Below, in pieces: positions 47,292 to 59,100 of a DNA stretch of 64,000 nucleotides. Each line of letters starts with the position of its first letter. Position 1 is the stretch's first letter. This DNA is from Coprinellus micaceus (taxonomy: Eukaryota > Basidiomycota > Agaricomycetes > Agaricales > Psathyrellaceae): NCBI GenBank assembly GCA_951394405.1, contig OX596341.1:1798001-1862000 (forward strand), read 5' to 3'. The notes beneath the pieces were generated by a model. It saw only the letters and a program-made list of their open reading frames with translations, had not been told where the DNA came from and searched no databases. The position numbers and the translations under genes are program-made.

Positions 47292-48938
47292 TCAACCCAA
47301 AGCACCACCAGCTACGGGGAAGATGTTGGGTTCAAAACCATGCTCCCTCAAATGCTCGAGGAGGAAACCGATCGGTGTAACATACGTGGCATCGGATACT
47401 GGCAGGATTCCACTACCGCTCGTCACCACCCCGGCGACGGCACCGACGCTGTTAATGACCACCGAACCGGAATCTCCGTCTTCGGAAAATGGTTTACCTC
47501 TCGCAATGCGAGCCAATACCGCGAACTCCCTCGAATATTCGGTAGGCTCGGTCATGAAGGATTGTCGAAGGACAGAGCGTACATTGTTGAGACACCCAAC
47601 AGTGAGCCCGGAGGTGCAGCCGCGCTTGAGGACCCTGATGGGAGCACCACTACGCTTGACGTTCGTGCCACTGGGGCTACGCATTTCGTCGATGGAAAGG
47701 GTCTCACGCAACCGGAGAAGGCGGCCAGCGGGGTAAGGAAATCGGACAGGATGCATCAACTGGTTCAGTTTGCCTATAGCCAGGTCGCCGAGGTCTATGG
47801 CGTTGCCAACGAAGTTCGTAAAGTCGACTTTGTCGGGGTGGACCTCGACGACCGCAAGATCGAGAGTGAACTTGTCCTTCCCAAAGCCGTGAACGAGAGG
47901 AGGGGAGTAGACGACGTGACCGATAACACGATTCTTCGGATCCTTCCAATCTCTTTTGACCTCGCGAAAGAATTCCTCGAGTGGCCCGATGTCACGCTCT
48001 TCTTTCTGTAGATAGCCCCCAGCGTGCTCCCGTTCAGCATCAGCTACCTCCAGGTCCTCCATCTCGTCAGCAGCCATCAGCCGCTGCTTCAAATGGTCAA
48101 TACGAACCCGAACGCCGTAGATCTCCCTCTCGATGTCCTCGATACGAGCCTCGAAGCCGTCGTTGCTACATATCATCACATTCTTCCGGGCCGCGTGCTT
48201 GTGATCCTCGAAGTACGTATTCTCCTTCTCGACGCAGAAAACAACGTGTTTGGGGACTATGAGGAATAGCTTCCCCGGCTTCGTAGGGTCGGTGAAGAAT
48301 AGGGTGGCAGTTCCCTGCCTTTGGGGTGTGTCCTCGGCGCAGATTGGGATACCAAGGGTCGTGGAGAAAGGCTCTCGGACCTTGAAGGTGGCTTGCGAAC
48401 TGAGGACAGGCTTGTACATCTTCGCCAAGGGATTGACCAGCGATTCACGTATCTCGACGTGAACATCCGTGATGTTGTTTGCGAGAAGGAGAGCCCGGAG
48501 GCCAACCGCGACTTCGACGCCAAGCTTACCAGAGGTTGATCCTGGGGCGACCGCGACCCAGACGATGACGGGAGGGGCCGCGTCGCTACGTGCCCCAATG
48601 CGTACCGGGTCGAGGCTCGTATACTGCACCCCATGGGCAACCAGGTATTCGTGCATTGCGATATCAACGTTACCCTCCCAGACATCAACGAGGGGGTGCT
48701 CTCCAACGCAACGCAACTGTTTGGGGTCAGGAGCGTCAAGTTCCACATCTGTCGGCGGCGTTGTCCAGGGGTTATGACTAGAACGAGCCACGAACTTGGG
48801 GTGAGAGGGGAGGTGGTAGTACCGGCTCATAGCTTCCGCTTGGGAGGGGGGGGAAGGGGCGTTCGGAAGGGGGTTTAGGACTGTGTTGATGTCGGTCATT
48901 CGCGGAGGAGGTAGTCGAGCCTCGAAGTTGGCCGCCAT
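47292..48938 (-). CDS. Trypsin-like serine peptidase-type protein
   Basis: A single-exon gene of 548 residues. The order of motifs fits a chymotrypsin-fold peptidase: His231 in IVPKHVVFC, Asp360 in FTLDLAVVEV and Ser490 in EDGDSGSVV, followed by VAGVVTSG. A coiled-coil insertion (about 262-300, RIEDIEREIYGVRVRIDHLK) lies between His and Asp, which is unlike secreted trypsins. There is no signal peptide, so it is probably intracellular. It resembles a family frequent in Agaricomycete genomes whose role I do not know. Start at the ATG of MAANFEARLPPP; no ATG in frame upstream was seen. Convergent with helicase copy 1. Confidence 0.7.
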   Translation of the reverse strand: MAANFEARLPPPRMTDINTVLNPLPNAPSPPSQAEAMSRYYHLPSHPKFVARSSHNPWTTPPTDVELDAPDPKQLRCVGEHPLVDVWEGNVDIAMHEYLVAHGVQYTSLDPVRIGARSDAAPPVIVWVAVAPGSTSGKLGVEVAVGLRALLLANNITDVHVEIRESLVNPLAKMYKPVLSSQATFKVREPFSTTLGIPICAEDTPQRQGTATLFFTDPTKPGKLFLIVPKHVVFCVEKENTYFEDHKHAARKNVMICSNDGFEARIEDIEREIYGVRVRIDHLKQRLMAADEMEDLEVADAEREHAGGYLQKEERDIGPLEEFFREVKRDWKDPKNRVIGHVVYSPPLVHGFGKDKFTLDLAVVEVHPDKVDFTNFVGNAIDLGDLAIGKLNQLMHPVRFPYPAGRLLRLRETLSIDEMRSPSGTNVKRSGAPIRVLKRGCTSGLTVGCLNNVRSVLRQSFMTEPTEYSREFAVLARIARGKPFSEDGDSGSVVINSVGAVAGVVTSGSGILPVSDATYVTPIGFLLEHLREHGFEPNIFPVAGGALG

Positions 48939-50063
48939 ATCAGAAGAGCCCTCGGTGGTTATGGTTATAGTCGTAGTAGACACTGAAAAACGTTTCAGAC
49001 GAGGTGGAGCGAAGGAGTAGTAGGAAAAGAAGAAACGAGACACTAACAGCAACTCGGTAGGGAGCGGAGGAGGGAAACGGACAGAGAGATGGGTTGATAG
49101 GTACAAAACTCAGTACTGCCGGGGAGCGAGCATTTCAGAGGCTCTATACTTGAACTCTCCAAAGGACTCCTAAGCTTTACCTGGCCTGGGCTAGCCTGCG
49201 TTCAAAGCGGTGGTCACTGGTGGTGCCGAACGTTTCATAGCCCCACTGTCTTGCTTTCCTATTAGGGGGACATCGGCAACGAAGCTGGTTAGCGTTGGGG
49301 GTAACCGACTCAGTCGTATCCTCCGGGTGACTGAGGAATGGTCACGGCACAGGAGAGCGAAGGACTGACGGGACCGGCGTCGCCAACTTGAAGCCGTGCG
49401 GGCATCAAAGAGAGCACTCACGGCGGCAGGCTCCTTCCTTTCTCTCTTTCTCTCTGTCCCTCAACCACAACCACTGAACCATGCTCTCTGTTGTCTCGCC
49501 TTCGACCCCTTTCTTGTCGTCTAGATGGGACTTCTCTACCCTCACCTGCTCTCCCTTGGCCAGCGTACAAACCTCCAAATTCACCCCATCTTCCCTCATT
49601 GACGCCGTACCACCCCACTCCTCCTTTCGCAACAGCCTCGGGTTCAGGCGAATGAGCCGGAGTCTCTTTAGCTCGAACCCTCTTGACTGCCGACATAGAC
49701 CACCGGGCATCCATTCATCTCGTTCAGTGCCAGGAGCCTTCACGCAACGCGTCCCCAGAACGGGATCAGGCTACTGGCGCAATCTAGGGACACGAAGTGG
49801 TGGCAAAACGGAACTGTCGCCTCCCGCAAACCTTTGGATCGACTTGCAAACCGTAGTTGACTCGACGGAGTCGGAAGAGGACGTATCTTTAGTTCCAGTT
49901 GACAGGGGAGCCCGTCGACTCTTTTGCGGGAGACCCTGAGGCAACCCGTGTGGGCGACAAACGTGAGAAGAGATGAGGCAGTGTTGCGTCAACTTCGACA
50001 GTATATAAGCGCTGGTATTTTGCCCCTTTGTGTCGCGACTTCCTCGTCCCCCCGCCCCTAACT
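48939..50063. other. No gene supported
   Basis: Frames on both strands at about 49405-49940 are open but low-complexity and mutually overlapping, with no recognisable domain. A TATA box lies at about 50001 (listed separately). Confidence 0.45.
50001..50009 (+). promoter_or_regulatory. TATA box of the first SRPBCC gene
   Basis: GTATATAAG lies about 60 bases upstream of the ATG at 50064, within an otherwise GC-rich sequence. Confidence 0.5.
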
Positions 50064-50751
50064 ATGCCTCGCGATACACGATGCCCGCCTCTTGTGACCG
50101 AGGGTGTTTTCGCAGCCCCTGCGAGCTCTGTGATAAGCTCAACCCGAGCAGAAGTCTGGAACGTCATTCTTGACTTCGATTCTTACCCTCAATGGTAGTT
50201 CCCCGAAATGTATGTTTATTTGAGCATCCCACTAACATCGATTCCCACTAAATCATACCAGGAACCCATTCGTGTGAGTTCTTCCTACGCACCGCGTCAG
50301 GATACTAAAGCCTCATCGTTCGGTCCCAGTCGCAAGATGACTATAGTCGCCTCCTCCGGTAAACCCCACCCAGATCCCACTCCCGCAGAAGGCAAATACC
50401 TCTCTATCACTGCCCACGTTCCACCCACGATGGGCTACCCAGTTTTTTTTTGGCGAAGCACATCCTTTCTGTGTCACCACTGTGATCGATCACGACAACT
50501 ATCGCGCAGCCTGGGAGCTCTCCCTGACCCTCCTTTCACCTAGCTGGCTTCTACATTCGGAAAGGTGGCAGATAATCACCGAGGAACCAGATGGAAAGAC
50601 TAAATATGAGACGCTGGAGGTTTTCAGTGGCCCTGCAGCGCATCTTATGAAAATGTTTATTGGGGAAGGCATCCGGCTGGGTTACCATGCCTTCGCAGAT
50701 TCACTTAAGGAGACGGTGCAAGCGTTAAAGGTAGCTCCAAGTGCGCAGTAG
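50064..50751 (+). pseudogene. SRPBCC-fold protein, frameshifted in a T9 run
   Basis: Exon 1 (50064-50194), a 12-nt microexon (50262-50273) and exon 3 (from 50330) parallel the paralogue at 54921-55612 exactly. The sequence runs MPRDTRCPPLVTEGVFA, EVWNVILDFDSYPQW, NPFV, HPDPTPAEGKYLS, PPTMGYP. A run of nine T at about 50443-50451 then shifts the frame by one. With eight T it would read on to FGEAHPFCVTTVIDHDNYR and YETLEVFSGPAAHL, ending at 50751. The family (START-like, polyketide cyclase/SRPBCC) binds hydrophobic ligands. A sequencing or assembly error in the homopolymer is possible, so inactivity is not certain. Confidence 0.7.
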
Positions 50752-52254
50752 AACGAGACGGGATATGTATACACTCGCCTTTCTAGTGGACCCGAATTGC
50801 AATGCGCATGTGCCGCACGATATAGAGGGGTGTGTCCGCCAAAAAGGTGCCACTAGATCACAACAGCTCAAGCGCATACCCCATCGTTGGCCCAACTTCA
50901 CATATCGTCTAACGCCCTCTGGTTATGTAGCGTTTCGCGAAAATTTGCCAATATTAGTGTGCCTATCTCTCGCCGCTCCACCTCTTCTGCCTGTCCGGGG
51001 CTTACAAACGCGATGTGATTTCCAGGCGTCTGGGCCGCAGCAAGAACCGGTTGCCGCGACGCCTTGTGGTTATTTACGACTCTCGAAGGTTAGTGGGGAA
51101 GTATGCTATAGAACTACGGTTGTGATCCCGGTTGAACCTTGGAGCCAGGGGTATTATAAACACGCTGTCCGAGTCGGAACTTACGAATCACGGTAGCGCG
51201 GTAGAAGAGACGCCTGAGTTTGACCGAGAAGCAATCGTAGTGGGAATACATGAGTTATAACGGGAGCCTAGCCGTAGCTTCGACTCGTCATTGCAGCGTT
51301 GATGACACAAGATTCGGAGACGCTTTGTTGAGCATCCCCGTCCAAGTGGTGTGGTTTGAACGCCGGAGTTTCCAGGATTAGCCCAATCCGGATATTGAGC
51401 CGGAAGTAAGAGCTAGCTTCAGAAGGCGCCTCAGCATGCGCACACTAACCGCATAACGGGACGAAAGACCCAACTTCTGAACTTATATGAGGGGATGCAG
51501 CGATCCATAGTAAGGTTCAATTAATTTTATTCAAGGTAAGCCGAACATTAATAAAAGTGTCCATAGCACGTGTGTAGTGTGTTAACTATCAAGGGAAAGG
51601 GACGTTTCGATGAATCTCCCCCGCTGACGCCCTCGTTGCGCATGACTGATCGCGGTTAACAAGCGCTCAACATTGGTCGAAAAAGGAAATTGAAATTGAA
51701 ATCCCGCTTTACCGCCACGCATCAAACGTGACGAAGGCATGTCCGAGTCGGAACTGTCTTCTCTTCCTGACGATGACAAGTCTCCAGAACACCGGTAACT
51801 GTGCATCTACTGCCAGGGGTCAGGATGCAAGTTCCCATTCTAGCTCAGGAGTTGGCCTTCTCCAGTTCTCAGCCCAACTTTTCGCCAGGACACCCTCGAA
51901 ACATATGGGCATTCTTATCCATACTATCGGTGGAAGTTGGTGGTTTAAGTGGACTTATTCCCTTGTATCGATTCGGGCGTCGGCAGAGGTCCAGGCCACC
52001 CATCGCCGTGATCTTGGTTCTGTTGGCGTTGTGTTTATGGCAACAGTAAACGGGCGATCCCCATGTGTGCCACCTGCTACCCTGCGCCTACAATCAGCGT
52101 ATAATCGTGACCCCTCGATTATCGAATGCGGCTTCCTGACGGCATTACATGGTCAGGGCCCGACACGGACCTCCTGTAGGTATTTAAATAGGAAGCACCC
52201 TACTGGATGCAATACCGCAGTGTCTCCTTTCCTTCACCTTTCGGACCCGTCGAC
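50752..52254. other. No gene supported; P450 promoter at its end
   Basis: About 1.5 kb without a convincing gene; frames here lack recognisable domains and matched splice sites. An AT-rich GTATTTAAATAGG at about 52178-52190 lies roughly 65-75 bases before the P450 start and may be its TATA element. Confidence 0.45.
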
Positions 52255-54443
52255 ATGGCTTGGTCTGTACAACACGCGTTGATCGTTGACGCCCTCGCTG
52301 CAGTGGTCAGTCGTTACAAACTTTGCTGCTACTTTGACTATATCTGACCATCCACTCAGGGAGTACATCTGTATTGTCGAAAGAATGAGCCCGAAGACTA
52401 CTGGAAATTATCTGCGGTCTTGCTTGCCTTGCCGCTAGTCCCAGCATCTTTACTCAGCCATCACATCCCATCGGTGCTCTCATGCCTCCTCATTTCTTTC
52501 GCAGTTTTCTTCGCCGCTTTGTTCTCCTCGATGACATTGTACCGGATTTCTCCCATTCACCCTCTCGCAGGATACCCCGGGCCACTACTGTGGCGCGTGA
52601 GCAAGTTTTCTGCTGCGTACTACGGCGCCTTCGGAAAGTATCACATCAAGCTGAAACAACTACACGACCAATATGGGCCAATCATTCGGATAGGCACGTC
52701 TCTATCTCGCCGGGGCCCATATACATAGTGGCAACTAATCACCAATCCAGGTCCTAACGAGCTTTCAATTGTCCAGGTCGAGCTCATTCCCAGCATTCTC
52801 GGATATCAGGGAATGCCCAAAGGTCCGCGTACGTACCCTCTTGCCAAACCATCTGAGACGCCGCCTCATAAGATAACGCGCGCTCAGTTTGGGAAGGCAG
52901 ACGAATCCTACCCTCCAAGAACTTCAACATTAACAACCACCTGATCGGCGTGCGAGATCTCCAACGACACGCCGAGCTTAGGAAGCCATGGAATAAGGCG
53001 TTCGGCGTTGGACCGCTGAAGGATTATGAAGAAATGTTACACTCTAGAGCCGGGATGATGGGCAGTCGGCTGGACGAAGTCTGCGGAGAAGGTGTCGGAC
53101 AAGTCGACTTGTCGGAGTGGGCGAGCTTCTTTGCGTGCGTGCATCGGCGGGCGGGGCGATCGCTTGCCATGCCACTGACTGGAATCGTCTCGCAGATTTG
53201 ATTTCATGGGGGACATCGCCTTCACGAGCGATTTCTCGCTATTACAAAATGGCGACGTCAACGGCTTCGTGAAGGACATGGAAGAGGCCCAGTCGTAAGT
53301 TTACGATGGGCCCTATCAGACCGTCCGCATTGCGCTAACAAATATCTTTATCTCAGGCTTCCGACGATCGTGCAACATGTCCCCTGGCTGGCCAAAATCA
53401 CCCGCGTAACACCGTTCCTCGGTACTAAGCTGCGGAAGTTCGGCGGGTTCGCTCTAGAGCAGGCCAAGAAACGAGCAGGAAAGCCGATGCTCAAGAAAGA
53501 TTTGTTCTATCACCTCGTGCGTTCCGTTGTTCTGGGCGTCACTAAACGAGGCATTGAACAATGATATCGTTGGTTGCTAGATCCAAGCCGTGGACCCCGA
53601 GTTCATGTCGAATCCGCTTCCCTTTATCATGGCCAACGCTGTGTTGACCATCCTGGCTGGGTCAGAGACGACATCCTCTTCACTGGCGATGATATTTTTC
53701 AACCTCCTCCGTGACCCCCCGTGCTACAAGAAACTGCAAAAAGAGATCGACGACTCCGTTGCGGAGGCTGGTGGCAGCATTCCTTCCATGGAGAAACTCG
53801 GGCAACTCCCCTATCTCAACGCAGTCATGTACGTCCTTTCATTTGAATCGGTCGGAGGTATGTGTTCTGACCGCCGACCCGGATATAGAAACGAAGCGAT
53901 GCGTCTCCAGGCTCCTGTTCCAACCTCAGTTCAAAGAGCGCCGAAAGTTGGCAGTGGCGGGAAAATGCTGGGATCTATGTACGTTATCTATCCTTTATAT
54001 CGTATGACGAATTCTTATTGTCTCCCGGAAGGTTCTTGCCAGAGGGGACTAACGTCCAAGTCCCTCCATACGTGTTGCACCGAGATCCCAGATACTTTTA
54101 TCCGAATCCCGACACCTTTTGGCCCGAGCGCTGGTTGCCGCAAGGGTCCCGGACCTCAGGCAATAACGAAGACGCCTCTGACAGCAACGGAGAGGAGAGA
54201 GCGGGCGAGGTCATCCACGAACGAGCGGCCTTCATTCCATTCTCAAGCGGTCCCGCAGCATGCGCTGGGAAGCCTCTCGCCCTCATGGAGCTCAGATACG
54301 TTACTGTGATGCTGCTCCGCAAGTTCAATTTTGCGTTCCAGGCAGGATTCGATGCCGGGAAGTGGGAGGCCAGCCTTACGGATCGGTTGACCATGTTCAG
54401 AGGCCCTCTGCCCGTCGAGATCACAAGGAGGGATTCGGTTTGA
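52255..54443 (+). CDS. Cytochrome P450 monooxygenase
   Basis: Nine exons (52255-52305, 52360-52693, 52751-52828, 52888-53134, 53196-53294, 53357-53516, 53581-53828, 53889-53978, 54032-54443) join in frame into 572 residues. The second intron uses a GC donor (52694). Hydrophobic N-terminal segments (WKLSAVLLALPLVPASLL, SCLLISFAVFFAALF) suit an ER anchor, followed by PGP. P450 landmarks are intact: LAGSETTSSS in the I-helix, ExxR in EAMRL, FWPERW, and the haem loop FSSGPAACAGKP with Cys about 513. Family role: NADPH-dependent oxidation of small molecules; substrate unknown. It is flanked by two oppositely oriented SRPBCC genes, which may point to a shared lipophilic substrate. Confidence 0.9.
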
Positions 54444-54920
54444 GTGCCCGTGTCATTTTTCGACTCATAAAACACTAGGATCGGACTTTCCCTACTGCGT
54501 ACACACCTTCAACTTCCGCGCTCATTGTATACACCTCTCCATTGGCTTCCGCCTCGTTTGCGTCCCGCCTGTCAGAGTCAGAATCCGAGTTTCCCGGGTT
54601 TGAGTCGGGATCGAAACCAATATCCAATTGAGGCAAAAATTCCGTATCGGAGTATTGGCAGCCTCGTGCCCTCTTGCAGGAATTTTGAGGACGACACGAT
54701 GATCCACTTAGGTCTCCCTTTATCAAACCGTAGGAGTTACTTAGATCAGAAGGGATCGCTGTGTGCGACCTGACGACGACGTAAAGGCATGGTTACTTTG
54801 TACCGGGCCGCCTGGCTACATTGTGCTCACTAGCAGCGACTGGTATACAAGGAATCCGCTACTAATGGGTGCTACTTTGACATCGTGTCGAATGGCCCTA
54901 CTTATTACTATTCCGCACCC
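54444..54920. other. No gene supported
   Basis: About 480 bases between the P450 and the convergent SRPBCC gene. Short frames on both strands show no domain. Confidence 0.5.
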
Positions 54921-55612
54921 TCAATGCCCACTAACGCCAGTGGCAACCTGGAGCGACTCCACCCTCTCCTTGAGTGAATCCGCAAAAGCCTGGAAGCCGA
55001 GCCTCAGTCCCGATCCGACGAACAATTTCACAAGGTACGCCAAAGGGCCGGAGAAAACCTCAAAGCTCTCGTACTTTGTCTTCCCATCCGGCCCTTCGGT
55101 GAGGATCTGCCACCGCTCAGTGCGCAACAGGACGCTCGGGCGAAGGAGCGTTGGCGCAGACTCCCACGCGACACGATAGTTGTCGCGGTCGATGACAGTA
55201 ATTTCACAGAATGCAGATCCGGTCCCGAAAGGGCCTGGAGTCCCCATAGTGGGTGGAAGATGAACTATCATCGAAAGGTGTTTCCCCTCTGCCGGGGTGG
55301 GATCCGCATGTGGGTGGCCCGAGGAATCGACTACGAGTTGTTTCCGACTGCAGAAACAAGGAAAATTCATCTAGTGCGCTGAAAGTGGCTAAAATAGGCT
55401 ACGCACGTAAATGGGTTCCTGGTACGGCGTCGGCGTTAGGTCGACGACGGAATGAGGGCTATATGTGTCCTGGATACGCACCATTGGGGATAAGAGTCAA
55501 AGTCAAGCACAACTTTCCATACTTCCTCTCGGGGTGCAGTGATCACAGTGGTCCCTGCGACGGAGAAGACGCCTTCCGTAGTGAGTGGTGGTGCTCTTGT
55601 ATCGCGAGGCAT
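54921..55612 (-). CDS. SRPBCC-fold (START-like) ligand-binding protein
   Basis: Exon 1 (55612-55482), a 12-nt microexon (55418-55407) and exon 3 (55347-54921) join in frame into 189 residues. Motifs are EVWKVVLDFDSYPQW, NPFT, HADPTPAEGKHLSM, DRDNYRVAWES, LLRTERWQILTEG and KYESFEVFSGPLAYL. These match the SRPBCC/polyketide-cyclase-like family expanded in Agaricomycetes. The beta-rich fold encloses a hydrophobic pocket for lipids or secondary metabolites; the true ligand is unknown. It is intact, in contrast to the inverted paralogue at 50064-50751. Without the microexon the frame is lost, so automatic prediction may mis-model it. Confidence 0.8.
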
Positions 55613-56110
55613 TATCGGCGGTGGTGGTTCTGATTAAGGACACGTCTCCGGCGCTTATTCGCCTACCGATGATGGCTCACTTTTCCCACGAACTATCACC
55701 ATCGTTCGGGGGGTCCGGCAATCATCCTTGCACAGCTGCTTGGATCGCCGCCACGCAACTTGAACTCTATCCAACAACCACAGATTTCGGTAGGCAGAGA
55801 CCCAACACGATGCGAAGTGGGGTACAAATACAAGGACCCAGAGAACGACAGAAACATGAGGCGTGGTTTAAACAGGTACGCTAACCACCTTCATATACCA
55901 GGCAGCCTTGTTGTAACTAGCTGCTACGGTAGGTACTAGGTACCAGCATCCTCCGCAACACGCAACGATTTAGGGCACGTGTACACCGCATGACTCTTGG
56001 GCGCCTGCCTTATCTTAATCTCATCGCGCATTCTCTGATAAAGTACCTCGCTTCTTCCTTTCCTCCCACTACTCGCAAGACAGCCTGCGGCCCGACCAAC
56101 ATCCCCTGAT
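55613..56110. other. No gene supported; divergent spacer
   Basis: About 500 bases between divergent starts (SRPBCC on minus, helicase copy 2 on plus). The TACGGTAGGTACTAGGTACC stretch at about 55925-55944 has short overlapping palindromes. Nothing else is clear. Confidence 0.45.
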
Positions 56111-59100
56111 ATGTCTGTTGTTGCGCGAGGTGGGGTGATGAGAGCACCAGTAGAAGGCGGCGACGATCCTACGTCTGTGACTCCAGACTTTACGCAAATC
56201 CACGAGTCGTGGAGGTTCAGGCTAGCACCATTACCCGGATACGCGTCGCACCCTGACCTCCGGCCAATGCGAAGGTGGGACTACCCATCCAACGTAGCCG
56301 ACGCAGCGGGAGACACCCACGCCAACCTTGCGGTGAATTTGATCCAGCCTTTGCCAGCTGTAAAGGGGAAGAAAGCGAGAAAAGCGAAGCGCGATGCAGC
56401 AAACCTGAAGGGGGCTGGGGAAGAACTGAAGTTGACGATACCGTCCATGTTTTCTAGAAGTTCGGCAAGTGGAAGTGGGGGTCGTAGCACTCTCAGTCCA
56501 AGGCAGAGCCTTGCACCGTTCTTGACGAGGGCTGTGGACTCTGCCGTACAACGCGTATCATCTCGGGTATGTTCTCTTCTATAGGGTTCTTCCCGAAGGC
56601 GGGCTAACCACAGCTTCTTCGAGGTCGGAGATCTTCCAGTGCTATCTCCGACCGCTCACAAATTCGACGTATACGTGGGTCCCTACTCTGTGCATTTGGC
56701 CCCAATTAGGCTTAAAAATACCCAAGGCGGATGTCTTCATACCGAAATACCTCAAGGACATTCAAACCATACCCCACCGACTGACCCCACTACCCCCTGC
56801 TCCTATTTTCCCCTCTAAAACTTATATTCAAGAATACCTAACAACAAAGCGAGTGGAAGAAGCGCGCAAGGAAGCAATGAGCCTTGCCCTGTTGACTCAT
56901 GCCGCACCCCCTTCTCCTTCCGGGGCATCGTCTAGCTATACCACTAAACCAAGCTCGGAGCAACCCCCGCCATTAACCCCTGAGACCTACTACGCACGTT
57001 TTGTGCATTTACTGCGCTGGGAACTTAACGCTCAGGCGACGCAAAAGGAAGACATCGTGCTTTGGAAGGTTGGGGTCAAGGTCTTGGACTGGGATGAAGC
57101 CACATTTTCTCTCCAGGTCCCCAATGTTCGAGGCGATACCGAATTCGGCGGGCGCGTAGCGGTTGGAGATCTTGTGCATCTGAGAGAAGTAGTCGAACAG
57201 AAGGAAATTAGAAAAAATGGGCGAGAGGAGAAAGAGTATATCATGGGGGGCCATGGAACAGGGAGGGCGTTCGAAGGAAGGATTACAGTGGTTCGAAAGA
57301 GGGAGGCCTCGGTCTGTGGGTTTATCCTATAATTTCACCTGTTCTCTCAGACACTGACGCAGACCCAGATTTGTACAGTCCGACCTTGAAGCGACACATT
57401 CAGATCTATACAATGCCCAACGATACCACGACTTTCGCTGACGGCCTCCCCGTCTTTAATTCGAAGGACGACCTCCCATATCGCTTTAATGTGACGTTCC
57501 TGCTGAACGGGAATCCACTTTGCATTATGGAGCGGGCTGTTTCGCAGGTATCCTCCCTGTTGAAAATCGGGACTAACGAGAGCCCAAATTCTTCTACCGA
57601 AAAGCCCGCAGCCCTGAATTTGACCCGTCACTGGCTATTTCCAAAAGAGGGACTCATTCAGAACTTCCCTTCAAGTGTTCGGACAGAAGACATCAAGGCC
57701 ACTGAATGGTATGATCGCAGTTTGAACGAAGAGCAAAGGGCAAGTGCCTTACACGAAGCTGCCTGAAATTCTCGTTCTCATGTCTTTGCTTTATAGTCGG
57801 CTGTGAAATCGATTGCATTGGGTCATTCGACTGCCCCTTACCTCATCGGTGGGCCACCTGGGACTGGCAAAACAAAGTAAACTGATGCCGTTCGCATCTT
57901 GCCATAGTCACTGACTTTGTTTCCTCTCCCGATAAGAACTGTGGTCGAAGCCGTGCTTCAAATCCTCCGCCTACAGCCAACGGCATGCGTTCTGCTTTGC
58001 GCGCCTTCCAATCCCGCAACGGATACGCTTGCGCAGAGACTTAGGGCCCACCTGAAGCCATCAGAAATGTTCAGGTTCAATGAGCCGAATCGTACGTTTG
58101 CTGAGGTGCCTGAAGAGATCGGGCAGTATACCTGTGAGTGAATAACTTAGGCGAGGCAAGTAGTCATCAGTCCATTCAAGCCGATCACCCTTCACACAGG
58201 CGTCGAAAATACTCGATATGCATTACCGCCCTGGAAGACTTTCCTCAAGTACCGAGTTGTGGTCACATCTTGCGTAGACGCCGCGCACTTGGCAGTCGCG
58301 CAATTCACGAACCTGGCTTGGATGGAGCTCAAGGAGGAGAACCTGAAAGCCTTCGACCCTCATAGCGAAATCAAGGTAAAGCCGCATTGGACACACCTCA
58401 TTATCGACGAAGTGGGTACAGATCTTCCACATGTCAGGGTGTCGATCTGACCGTGCCGTCTCTAGGCCGCTCAAGGGTCGGAACCAGTACTCTCGATGCC
58501 AACGTCCGTCGTCGTCGTGCACCCTCGATTTACGCAAAACCTTGGTGCGAAGGACACCGATATCATAGTCCCACAATTGGTCCTTTGTGGCGACCCTAAT
58601 CAGCTGGGACCCCTGATATGCTCTGATGATGCACGGGCAAGCGGACTCGACGTCTCGCTGTTGGAGAGACTGTTCAAGCGGGCGTTGTACACACCGAAGC
58701 GCAGGGCAACCATCTCTTCAATCCTCGAAGCCAGCATTGATTCCAGTGCGCCTCTATCTCCAGCGGATGGGTCGACTTTCAATTCCATTAAACGGTTCAC
58801 TAACCTCGTCAAGGTAAGTTAGCTCCCCTTCCTATACGATTTCGGCGACACTCGATTGACGTATACCTCCCCAGAACTATCGCAGCCATCCTGTCATTCT
58901 GATGCCCCCTTCTGCCATGTTCTACAACGACACGCTGCAGCCTTGTGCGAATAATGGGATGGTGGCATGGACTGGCCTTCCTGTCCCACACTTACCAGTC
59001 AAGTTCATCGGCCACAGCTATCCAGAAGCAACGAAAGACGAGGTGCGTACTATCATGCCTCGACTCCCTGTGAGCCAGCATGGTTAACGCTGTATTTTTA

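Noticed and set aside
49405..49939. Opposing frames of 98-152 aa
   Set aside because: They overlap on opposite strands, are low-complexity, and lack introns or recognisable motifs.
54475..54726. 83-aa acidic frame on minus
   Set aside because: Short, no neighbours in frame and no domain; composition alone is not evidence.
56567..56613. 47-bp intron ending at CCACAG in helicase copy 2
   Set aside because: It shifts the frame away from the copy 1 homology; the acceptor at 56623 keeps the FDVY/ADVF alignment, so the gene is not broken here.
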